Shown piece after piece: positions 1-5,316 of a stretch of DNA of 5,316 nt. Location of the stretch: positions 1-5,316 of the forward strand of contig JAITRD010000028.1 in the NCBI GenBank assembly GCA_031288575.1. The letters run 5' to 3'. Position numbers and translations under genes: made by a program. The notes beneath the pieces were generated by a model, which was not told where the DNA came from, did no database searches, and saw only the letters and a list, made by a program, of their open reading frames with translations. The DNA is from Treponema sp. (GTDB taxonomy: Bacteria > Spirochaetota > Spirochaetia > Treponematales > Breznakiellaceae). The first letter of the stretch is position 1; each line of letters opens with the position of its first letter.

Positions 1-14
1 CACCATTTTCCGTT

Positions 15-788
15 TTAGCCCAGGTATTTTTTGAATACCGCCATGGCTTGAACCATGTCTTCGTATTCATCCCCGTTATGGGTGGCCTCCACACTGATAC
101 GGCCGTTATAACCCGCAGCCTTGGCGCCTTCAAAAAAGGCGCTATAGTTACAGCCGTCGTCAAGCCGGGGATAACGGCGGTTAAAGGCGCAGAAATGCAG
201 ATGTTCCAGCATGGGGGCGTAACCGGCCAAACACTCGCGGCAGTTTTCATGATTCTGGGCTACCGCAAAAAGGTCAACCAAAAGGCGCACATTATCACGC
301 TGGGTCAAATGGCACAGGTAGTTGCCTTCGGACACAAAGGTAACAATATTGGTCACCGGCGTGCCCAGGGGCTCTATGGCTATGTTGATACCCGCTTCGC
401 CGCAGATATCCGATGCCAAATGAAGGTATTCCACAATCTGGGAATAGGCTTTTTGACGATCGGAAAAACCTTCGGGCATATTGCGCGACCAGGCGGATCC
501 AAAAACTATTGTTTCGGTTCCCATTTTTGCGCAGCGGGGTATGGCCTTTTCCAGATAGGTCTTGATAGCCCCCAGATCGGCCTTTGGTCCCGTTACCTGG
601 TATCGCTGGTGCAGCATACAATTCATCGCTTCGCTTTTTATTCCCGCAAGCTGCTGAAGATCCAGCCATTTGCCAAACTGTTCTTCTCCGGCATCATGAA
701 CCGGAAAAACCTGAAATTCGTAGTAATCAAACCCGGCTTTTTTTACCAACTGCGCCTTTTCAGGCGAAGTACAGATCCCTAAACGCAT
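15..788 (-). CDS. Sugar phosphate isomerase/epimerase-like TIM-barrel protein (AP endonuclease 2 superfamily)
   Basis: This is a complete 257-residue protein of the xylose-isomerase-like TIM-barrel superfamily (AP_endonuc_2 / COG1082), the usual length for the group. These are cytoplasmic metal-dependent enzymes that isomerise or epimerise sugars or sugar derivatives. Visible metal-ligand candidates in the expected order are E139 (IAIEPLG), D172 (LLVDLF), H197 (EHLHF) and E234 (ISVEAT), the same E-D-H-E pattern as D-tagatose/D-psicose 3-epimerases. The histidine usually three residues after the Asp (DxxH) is alanine here (A175), so the exact substrate cannot be named. There is no signal peptide or membrane segment. 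The ATG at 788 is chosen because a strong purine-rich Shine-Dalgarno lies just upstream and the barrel's first strand (RLGICTS) starts at once. The stop is TAA. It lies 51 bases after the large glycosidase-like gene on the same strand, so co-transcription is likely. Family is well supported; specificity is unknown. Confidence 0.88.
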   Translation of the reverse strand: MRLGICTSPEKAQLVKKAGFDYYEFQVFPVHDAGEEQFGKWLDLQQLAGIKSEAMNCMLHQRYQVTGPKADLGAIKTYLEKAIPRCAKMGTETIVFGSAWSRNMPEGFSDRQKAYSQIVEYLHLASDICGEAGINIAIEPLGTPVTNIVTFVSEGNYLCHLTQRDNVRLLVDLFAVAQNHENCRECLAGYAPMLEHLHFCAFNRRYPRLDDGCNYSAFFEGAKAAGYNGRISVEATHNGDEYEDMVQAMAVFKKYLG

Positions 789-792
789 ATTT

Positions 793-801
793 CCTCCTCC
801 T
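793..801 (-). promoter_or_regulatory. Strong Shine-Dalgarno for the isomerase/epimerase gene
   Basis: On the minus strand the sequence reads AGGAGGAGG followed by AAAT and then the ATG at 788. Two overlapping AGGAGG registers give spacers of 7 or 4 bases. This fixes the start codon of the downstream gene and predicts strong translation of the second cistron. Confidence 0.8.
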
Positions 802-810
802 CATAACACA

Positions 811-839
811 AAACAAGGCTTTTAAAAGCAAGCCTGTTT
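811..839 (-). terminator. Intercistronic stem-loop, possible weak terminator or mRNA-processing hairpin
   Basis: Directly after the TAA of the large gene the minus-strand transcript reads AAACAGGCU, a 10-base loop, then AGCCUUGUUU. This forms a 9-bp stem with one bulged base. Nested inside is a perfect 12-bp palindrome GCTTTTAAAAGC (818-829), which offers an alternative fold. The U-rich side is mostly inside the stem and is followed by UGUG, so this is a poor factor-independent terminator. It could instead attenuate or stabilise the message between the two cistrons. The Shine-Dalgarno of the next gene lies just outside the stem and is not sequestered. Confidence 0.35.
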
Positions 840-2333
840 TTAAAGGGGCTCGTATACAAGGACCCAATTCCCGGCGGTTTTCCCCTCAAGGTCGAGGGTG
901 ATTTTTTCGGGGTCCGCGGTCAAGGCAAGTTCCCGCTCCGGCGCAAGCATATTGGGTTTGCACACCGCGGCTTTAAGGCCGGCGGTTCCCAGGGGATTCG
1001 GTATGGTCAGCCTTCCCGGTTTTTCCGAAAACACTACCATGGCGGTCCTAACGCCCGCTTCCAGGTGCTTAGGATCCAGGGGGGCAAAACAGATCCAGCC
1101 GGGCACATCCGCAAAGCGGTACATTTTACCATCTATGATAATTTCGTTTTTGTTGCCGCTAAAACCGGCGAGCAAGCCCCTTTCATCCAGGCGGTAACTT
1201 AGGGTTTCGCTCCCCTGATAGGTAACCCTATGGCCAAAAAGTTCTTCTTCGTTTAAGTCCAAATCCAGGCTGGGCAGGGTACGGCCTTTCAAATACCCGG
1301 CGTCCTGTTCGGGATCCCGGCCGAAAAGGCTGTCCCAACGTTCATAAAAGGTGCGGTAATGGGGCGTCATGGAAACCGTACCGTTGGAAAAACGCATAAT
1401 AACAAGCCGGGCGGAAGCGGGGCGGCTGCGGATTTCGCCGCCCTCCTCAGAATAGGCGCCCATATAACAAAGGAGGTCGAAGAGGGTAGAAATATCGCCG
1501 CCCATTGACTGGGACTGATCGTCCCTGGCACGGAAAGCCAGGTACAGGGCATGCCCCCCTTTGGAGTTACGTTTTTCAAAACCTACCGGTTTTCCGTCAA
1601 GCCAGGCAATTTCCTTTGCGTCCTCCGCCGCAAAGGGGTAGACAAAATCGGGCAGCATATCGGTGGGTATGATCATGCCGGCGGTTTTGATATCCGGGGC
1701 GAAAGATACCGTTTTACCCTTTGCGGTAAGGGCCTGGGCAGCTTCACCCCGGGGCTTTACGCCAAAGAGTTTTTGCCAGCCTTCAAGGGAGCCGGATCCG
1801 TCCCGCCATCCCACCGGGGGAGTAGCCATCCAGAGCAGGCGGCCGCCGCTCTGTACAAATTGTTCCAGCAATTTTAATGTTTTTTGGCTTAAAAAACTCT
1901 GATACAGGAAGACCAAGGCCCGGTAAGATCGGTTTTTGACCCTTATCGTACCATCCCCGGTAAGGTGCGCGTGTTCCAGCAGTTTTTGTTCGGTAATGTA
2001 GTTACAATAACCGTACTGGACCATCCAACTGCCAAAACGTTCTTCCGAATAAAACAGATCCAGCGGATAGACTGCCAAAAGATCGGTAATCCGGGTCTCA
2101 AAATTCTGGACAAATGAATCCCGCCCGATGCCGCGAAAGGTGCCGTTGCCGAAAACCCGGCCTACCGCATTTTGCCTTTGGATTATTTCCTCGGGCGAAC
2201 CCCAGCCGCCGGCATAGCCCCTGCCGTCCTCATTTAACATTGCCAGCGAAGAGCCGAAAGCCTGGGTATAATAATTCCGGTCCGCATAACCGTGTTCGCC
2301 GTGATCCGTACCGCCGCCGGTAAAATAATCGTT
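840..2333 (-). CDS. C-terminal segment of the interrupted glycosidase-like gene (amidotransferase-fold and beta-rich domains), no start signal of its own
   Basis: This is the part after the TAG, 497 codons plus a TAA stop. The first 31 codons after the TAG precede any ATG and encode a conserved-looking stretch (NDYFTGGGTDHG... then YADRNYY), which argues that they are normally translated as part of the upstream protein. The first ATG (2240) has no Shine-Dalgarno; upstream it reads CTCTTCGCTGGCA. A Rossmann-like domain contains SYRALVFLYQ and LLEQFVQSGGRLLWMATPP, the strand-helix-strand pattern of class I glutamine-amidotransferase-like domains such as the GH42 trimerisation domain. The final 200 or so residues are beta-rich (LTIPNPLG, ITLDLEG, NWVLVYEPL). 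Independent expression by reinitiation is possible but not supported by sequence signals. Confidence 0.55.
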   Translation of the reverse strand, partial: NDYFTGGGTDHGEHGYADRNYYTQAFGSSLAMLNEDGRGYAGGWGSPEEIIQRQNAVGRVFGNGTFRGIGRDSFVQNFETRITDLLAVYPLDLFYSEERFGSWMVQYGYCNYITEQKLLEHAHLTGDGTIRVKNRSYRALVFLYQSFLSQKTLKLLEQFVQSGGRLLWMATPPVGWRDGSGSLEGWQKLFGVKPRGEAAQALTAKGKTVSFAPDIKTAGMIIPTDMLPDFVYPFAAEDAKEIAWLDGKPVGFEKRNSKGGHALYLAFRARDDQSQSMGGDISTLFDLLCYMGAYSEEGGEIRSRPASARLVIMRFSNGTVSMTPHYRTFYERWDSLFGRDPEQDAGYLKGRTLPSLDLDLNEEELFGHRVTYQGSETLSYRLDERGLLAGFSGNKNEIIIDGKMYRFADVPGWICFAPLDPKHLEAGVRTAMVVFSEKPGRLTIPNPLGTAGLKAAVCKPNMLAPERELALTADPEKITLDLEGKTAGNWVLVYEPL

Positions 2334-3725
2334 CTAGCGGAAGTAGTCATAACAACCCGCCACCGCCTCAATGACGGAAGACGACGCAACATACTCGCTG
2401 TGATAATCGTAACGGGAAAAAAGATCGTCCCGGCGCAGGCTGTACCATTTCATCTCCGGGTAATTTTTGTCCAGCGTCGGCGATTCCTTCCAGGTGGCAT
2501 GTCCGTGGGCGTCTATCGGGTTGCGGAATTTTTCTTCCGCATATTTTTTGATGTCTACACAGAGCTGAACCACGACATCGTTCAGTAACTCAAAGTAGCG
2601 TTTGCGGAAAAGCCATGTGGCATAAACCCCTTCCGCCCCGGGTTTAAAAATATGCTGTACCGGCAGATCCCGTTCTTCATTACAGAAATCATGCTGGTGG
2701 TAGGAAAAGTAGATCAGGTACTTACCAAAATCTTCAAATTCCTTGCCGTAGGCCGCTGAAAAGCCTTTGGCCAGATTAGGCGTCAGGTAGCGGGTGGTTA
2801 TTTCGGTCCGGTCAAAATGAACGTTGGAATCCCAGTCGAACTGGATATGCATCTCGTCGGAATAGAAACCCTGGTAACTTATCCCCGCCTTTGCGTGGGT
2901 ATCCAGGATGCCCTTCATATAATCAAGGGCGCCCGGGGCAAAGTAGTCAAGCTCACGGGTTTTGTACACCAGAACGGCAAGACAGCGGTTGTAACCGGGC
3001 TTGACCCCTTCCCAGCGGCCCATGACCCGTACCGGTATTGAGCCGTTTCCCCTTTTGGAAATATCCTCCGAACCCATGATCTCAACTTTACCAAAGGACG
3101 AAATATCCAGGATCTCCTCAGGATTTACATAAAAATAGGCGGTATCGGCAAAACGTTCTTCCTTAAAGGCGTAAACTACCACCCTGTCGAGTTCCAAACG
3201 TACCGGGCCCTTGTTGTTTGACCACTGGGTTTGTTGAGACATCTTGACGCTGAAATTCCCCTGGGGATCGATAAAACCTTCGCGGTAATGCCAGGAATAA
3301 CCAACCTCGTTATGATCCTTTACATAACCGTCCCCCAGATCCAGGGGATTGGAAACGCTGGCGGAAAAATCCAGACCATATTGTTTGGCCAGATCGTGGA
3401 TAACCTTATAAACCCGTATGGTCTTTTCGCTTTCCGGAAACAGGGTGCGTTTGGTGCCGCCAAAAAAAAAGTCATACGTAACCTGAACGACCGCCGCATT
3501 TTCGTCCCGAAAATTCTCAATCCGTTTGCGGAGGGTGTCTTCTTTTGTATCCCGGCGGTTATCGCGGAAAGTTTTTTTCTCCATTGAATAGCCGCGATCG
3601 TCTTCTACGACAAGAGAAGCATCGGGGGATTCCAAAATAGCATCTATCTGTTTTTCACTTTCAAACATCAATGTCCGGAACTTGCTAAAACGGTAAATAG
3701 CGCTGCTTTTTTTAATGATATCCAC
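840..3725 (-). CDS. Large glycoside-hydrolase-like protein interrupted by an in-frame TAG (likely a pseudogene, a recoded gene or a sequence error)
   Basis: The whole region is one reading frame of 962 codons including the final TAA, with a single internal TAG at codon 464 (2334-2336). It begins with GTG at 3725, preceded by GGGGAGGGGG at good spacing. The order is an N-terminal TIM-barrel-like region (about residues 75-460), a conserved-looking junction rich in Gly, His and Asp (NDYFTGGGTDHGEHG) just after the TAG, a Rossmann-like domain (about 548-755) resembling the glutamine-amidotransferase-fold domain that follows the barrel in GH42-type enzymes, and a C-terminal beta-rich domain. Candidate catalytic acids are E291 (GFYSDEMH) and E414 (HATWKESPT). 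There is no signal peptide, so action would be cytoplasmic. The frame and protein-like composition are kept on both sides of the TAG, so this is one gene. I cannot assign it to a numbered GH family; glycosidase function is inferred from the fold-like features and the neighbours. Confidence 0.75.
2334..2336 (-). other. In-frame amber (TAG) codon within the large gene
   Basis: Minus-strand context is TTC CGC TAG AAC GAT TAT, encoding F-R-stop-N-D-Y. The upstream and downstream open frames are in the same phase (start codons 1485 bases apart, a multiple of three), so no indel is needed. The two normal stops visible in the window (15-17 and 840-842) are both TAA, and this is the only in-frame TAG in the three genes. 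A single substitution such as TGG (Trp) to TAG would create it; Trp at this place is my inference from the aromatic-rich context. Confidence 0.9.
2334..3725 (-). CDS. N-terminal segment of the interrupted glycosidase-like gene (TIM-barrel-like catalytic region)
   Basis: This is the 463-residue piece that would be made if the TAG terminates translation. It has no export signal (MDIIKKSSAIYRFSKF). Segments that look like barrel strands and loops include VVQVTYDFFFGG (about 79-90), GLDFSASVSNPLDL (about 117-130), CLAVLVYK (248-255), GFYSDEMHIQFDW (286-298) and DAHGHATWKESPT (405-417). The acidic residues E291 and E414 are 123 residues apart, compatible with the acid/base and nucleophile pair of a retaining clan-A type barrel, but this is a proposal and not a family match. 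If only this piece is translated it would hold both candidate catalytic residues yet lack the conserved junction motif and the later domains, so it would probably not fold normally. Confidence 0.6.
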   Translation of the reverse strand: MDIIKKSSAIYRFSKFRTLMFESEKQIDAILESPDASLVVEDDRGYSMEKKTFRDNRRDTKEDTLRKRIENFRDENAAVVQVTYDFFFGGTKRTLFPESEKTIRVYKVIHDLAKQYGLDFSASVSNPLDLGDGYVKDHNEVGYSWHYREGFIDPQGNFSVKMSQQTQWSNNKGPVRLELDRVVVYAFKEERFADTAYFYVNPEEILDISSFGKVEIMGSEDISKRGNGSIPVRVMGRWEGVKPGYNRCLAVLVYKTRELDYFAPGALDYMKGILDTHAKAGISYQGFYSDEMHIQFDWDSNVHFDRTEITTRYLTPNLAKGFSAAYGKEFEDFGKYLIYFSYHQHDFCNEERDLPVQHIFKPGAEGVYATWLFRKRYFELLNDVVVQLCVDIKKYAEEKFRNPIDAHGHATWKESPTLDKNYPEMKWYSLRRDDLFSRYDYHSEYVASSSVIEAVAGCYDYFR

Positions 3726-3731
3726 TTGCCC

Positions 3732-3736
3732 CCTCC
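3732..3736 (-). promoter_or_regulatory. Shine-Dalgarno deciding the GTG start of the large gene
   Basis: The minus strand reads GGGGAGGGGGCAA then GTG at 3725. The core GGAGG is 6 bases from the GTG. No ATG nearby has a comparable signal, so the non-ATG start is preferred. Confidence 0.75.
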
Positions 3737-3749
3737 CCTATATGCCCAC

Positions 3750-3765
3750 CGGATCGAAAAATCCG
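3750..3765. repeat. Short inverted repeat CGGAT-N6-ATCCG at the predicted leftward start site
   Basis: The plus strand reads CGGAT CGAAAA ATCCG, a perfect 5-bp inverted repeat with a 6-base centre. It falls at about +1 to +16 of the predicted leftward transcript. It could be a repressor operator or a small leader hairpin; it is short enough to be chance. Confidence 0.3.
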
Positions 3766-3771
3766 TAACCT

Positions 3772-3800
3772 ATTATAAACCCCCTTTTTTAAACACACAA
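3772..3800 (-). promoter_or_regulatory. Sigma70-type promoter for the leftward (minus-strand) operon
   Basis: On the minus strand there is a consensus -10 box TATAAT (3777-3772) and, exactly 17 bases upstream, TTGTGT (3800-3795) as the -35, which keeps the TTG of the consensus. Transcription would start near 3765, giving a leader of about 40 bases before the GTG at 3725. It would drive the large glycosidase-like gene and probably the isomerase gene behind it. Confidence 0.6.
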
Positions 3801-3830
3801 GCCCTCGCATTATTTGCCCATAAACGTTGC

Positions 3831-3859
3831 TTCACTAAAACGATCAATCTGGTTATAAT
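3831..3859 (+). promoter_or_regulatory. Sigma70-type promoter for the rightward GH10-like gene
   Basis: A consensus -10 box TATAAT lies at 3854-3859, with TTCACT at 3831-3836 (4 of 6 matches to TTGACA) and a 17-base spacer. The -10 ends only 8 bases before the ATG at 3868, so the transcript would start at or next to that ATG. This promoter and the leftward one are back to back, with the two -35 boxes 30 bases apart, so one regulator could control both sides. Confidence 0.6.
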
Positions 3860-3867
3860 CCTTTGTT

Positions 3868-5316
3868 ATGAAACAGATTCATGTAAGACTTGACGATTCG
3901 GGGGGTGTTCCGATGCCGAAGCAGGTATTGGAAACGGTATACGTGAGCGATCTCGAGTTCGAGCCCGAGGAACGCCGCCAGCGTATTTTGCCGGACGGGA
4001 CGGTGGAACTGACGGTAAACAGCGAGCCTTATATGATCCATGCCAAAATTAACCTGCCCCTGTACGGCAACATTTGGGTTATGGCGGATAATGAAGGCGC
4101 CGGTTATACCGGGGATTTTGTTGATTTTGTCACCGAAGCCTGCCGTACCTATATCCGGGAGGCGGAAAAATACGGGGAAAGCCAAAACCTTTCCCCGGAG
4201 ACCCGGGGCCACCTCGCCGCGGCCAAGGAATTTTCCCATTTGGCGAACCGCGGAAAAACCACTCCGGAAAACCGGCTTTACGCCCTTTCCCACGCGGTAT
4301 ACGCCGCGGAGGCCGCCCTCTTTGAAGCGGCCCGTCAAAGGGTATACGCCGCCCCCCGGAAGGATTTGCTCCTGGGCTGCAATTTTTTCCGTTATACCTC
4401 CCCCGAGGCGCGGTATGCGAAATTTTTCGCCGGTGTCTTTGATTTTGCCACCCTTCCCTTTTATGCGGGAAGGACCGTTCTGGAAAGGGGAAAGTATACC
4501 TACGAATATATCGACAGGGCGCTGGAATTTCTGCAAAACAAAAATATAACTCCCAAGGGGCACCCCATTTGGTTCGGCCACGGGGACGTAAACCCCAAAT
4601 GGCTTTTCGGCCAGCCCTTTGAAACCCTGCAAGGATACGCCCGGGAAATCGCCCGGCATCATGGGGAGACCTATCGGGGCAGAATCGGTATTTGGGACGC
4701 CATGAACGAGGCCCACGACTGGGCCAACTGTTTTATGCTGACCCAGGCCCAGCTTACGGAACTGACCCGGACCTGCTGCGATACCCTCCACGAAACGGAC
4801 AGCGCCGCAACGGCGGTGGTCAACGTATGCCTGCCCTTTGCGGAATACGTGGCGGGACGTTATGTATGTTACGGTTCCCTCCCGGAAAAACTGCGCTCCC
4901 CCCTGGCCTATTTCCGGGCGATCCTGGAAGCGGGGGTACCGTTCGACGTTACGGGGATACAACTCTATTTTCCCGCCCGGGACATGGTCGCGGTGGACCG
5001 TATGCTTTCCATTTTTGCCTCCCTCGGCAAGCCGGTACACATCACCGAAATGGGCGTCAGCGGCGGTTTGCGGAAACAGGGCTCCTCAACGGGGTCATCC
5101 TGGACCCAGCTTTCCATGTCCGAAGGCGTCTGGCACGGCGGCTGGAACGAACGCACCCAGGCGGACTGGCTGGAACAGTTTTATACGATAGCCGCGGCCC
5201 ATACGGAAATAAAGGCCCTCACCTGGTGGGATTTTATCGAGCCCTCCTTTTCGGGCAACGGCGCCTTTCTTTACGAAGACGAAAATCCCCGGGAGATCTA
5301 TTTTAGGCTGCTGGCC
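3868..5316 (+). CDS. GH10-like glycoside hydrolase (divergent endo-beta-xylanase family), 3' end cut by the window
   Basis: An uninterrupted frame of 483 codons runs off the right edge. Residues 1 to about 80 look beta-rich and about 82-160 helical, an N-terminal extension; from about 165 (LLLGCNFF) the order of motifs is that of GH10. These are GHPIWF (231-236, cf. GHTLVWH), IGIWDAMNEAHDW with the acid/base candidate E281 (cf. WDVVNE), GIQLYF (363-368), VHITEMGVS with the nucleophile candidate E394 (cf. ITELD) and TWWDF (452-456). The 113-residue gap between the two glutamates fits GH10. GH10 enzymes are retaining beta-glycosidases, mostly xylanases. No signal peptide is seen, so the enzyme is probably cytoplasmic and acts on imported oligosaccharides. 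The ATG at 3868 has no Shine-Dalgarno; the ATG at 3913 (M16) has GGGGGGTG five bases upstream and may be the true start. Little of the catalytic domain appears to be missing. Confidence 0.85.
   Translation, partial: MKQIHVRLDDSGGVPMPKQVLETVYVSDLEFEPEERRQRILPDGTVELTVNSEPYMIHAKINLPLYGNIWVMADNEGAGYTGDFVDFVTEACRTYIREAEKYGESQNLSPETRGHLAAAKEFSHLANRGKTTPENRLYALSHAVYAAEAALFEAARQRVYAAPRKDLLLGCNFFRYTSPEARYAKFFAGVFDFATLPFYAGRTVLERGKYTYEYIDRALEFLQNKNITPKGHPIWFGHGDVNPKWLFGQPFETLQGYAREIARHHGETYRGRIGIWDAMNEAHDWANCFMLTQAQLTELTRTCCDTLHETDSAATAVVNVCLPFAEYVAGRYVCYGSLPEKLRSPLAYFRAILEAGVPFDVTGIQLYFPARDMVAVDRMLSIFASLGKPVHITEMGVSGGLRKQGSSTGSSWTQLSMSEGVWHGGWNERTQADWLEQFYTIAAAHTEIKALTWWDFIEPSFSGNGAFLYEDENPREIYFRLLA
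3900..3915 (+). promoter_or_regulatory. Alternative ribosome binding site and start (M16) for the GH10-like gene
   Basis: GGGGGGTG at 3900-3907 can pair with the 16S anti-Shine-Dalgarno, allowing G-U pairs, and sits five bases before the ATG at 3913. With transcription starting near 3866 this would give a normal leader of about 47 bases, whereas the ATG at 3868 would be leaderless. Confidence 0.4.

Noticed and set aside
48..782. A 244-codon open frame on the plus strand across the isomerase gene
   Set aside because: It mirrors the real minus-strand gene, has no ribosome binding site, and its translation shows no recognisable domain, whereas the minus-strand protein has a full metal-binding pattern.
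840..2240. Reading the downstream half as a separate gene starting at the ATG at 2240
   Set aside because: There is no Shine-Dalgarno, the frame extends without a break back to the TAG, and the skipped 31 codons look conserved, so it is the remainder of the larger gene.
2270..2333. A possible recoding hairpin (ACCG-GCGG-CGGT) 12 bases after the TAG
   Set aside because: The stem is only four base pairs and the region is GC-rich coding sequence where such matches arise often; it is not evidence for programmed readthrough or a pyrrolysine insertion element.
3801..3830. A LacI-type operator (palindrome centred on CG) between the divergent promoters, suggested by AAACGTT
   Set aside because: The symmetric part is only about six bases and the flanks do not match, so it is not supportable.
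3853..5040. A 395-codon open frame on the minus strand opposite the GH10-like gene
   Set aside because: It lies antisense to a reading frame with clear GH10 catalytic motifs. Its translation is rich in Gly, Arg and Lys without domain-like patterns, as expected from the complement of a G/C-ending codon bias.
4692..5306. Alternative plus-strand frame (204 codons) within the GH10-like gene
   Set aside because: It overlaps the catalytic region in another frame and encodes low-complexity Gly/Arg-rich sequence; the GH10 frame explains the stretch.

Overview
The window carries three protein-coding loci that look like part of a bacterial carbohydrate-utilisation cluster. Bacterial features are Shine-Dalgarno sequences, sigma70-type promoter hexamers, short intergenic gaps and GTG/ATG starts. 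Base composition is roughly balanced with a preference for G/C in third codon positions. The type of enzymes (divergent GH10-like and large unassigned glycosidase-like proteins without signal peptides) would fit a gut-associated or fermentative polysaccharide degrader, for example a treponeme-like spirochaete or a member of the Planctomycetota/Lentisphaerota group. No marker gene is present, so the taxonomic guess is weak.

Layout, left to right. (1) 15-788, minus strand: a complete sugar-phosphate isomerase/epimerase-like TIM-barrel protein. (2) 789-839: a short intercistronic gap with a stem-loop and a strong Shine-Dalgarno sequence. (3) 840-3725, minus strand: one very large glycosidase-like reading frame (962 codons including the final stop), broken by a single in-frame TAG at 2334-2336. 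The frame is the same on both sides of the TAG, and the residues after it look like ordinary conserved protein, so this is one gene with a nonsense or recoded codon and not two genes. (4) 3726-3867: a 142-base divergent promoter region with recognisable -10/-35 pairs on both strands. (5) 3868 to the right edge (5316), plus strand: a GH10-like glycoside hydrolase that is still open at the window end.

The two minus-strand genes are probably one operon transcribed leftwards, with the GH10-like gene driven divergently from the same control region. None of the three proteins shows an export signal, so the likely picture is import of oligosaccharides followed by hydrolysis in the cytoplasm by the two glycosidase-like proteins. 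The released sugar would then be isomerised or epimerised by the small TIM-barrel enzyme. This scheme is inference from family and context.

The most notable points are the lone in-frame amber codon inside an otherwise intact large gene, the remodelled substrate-binding motifs of the GH10-like enzyme, and its start region, which implies either a leaderless mRNA or a start 15 codons further in. I found no CRISPR array, RNA gene, insertion sequence or clearly novel multi-gene system.
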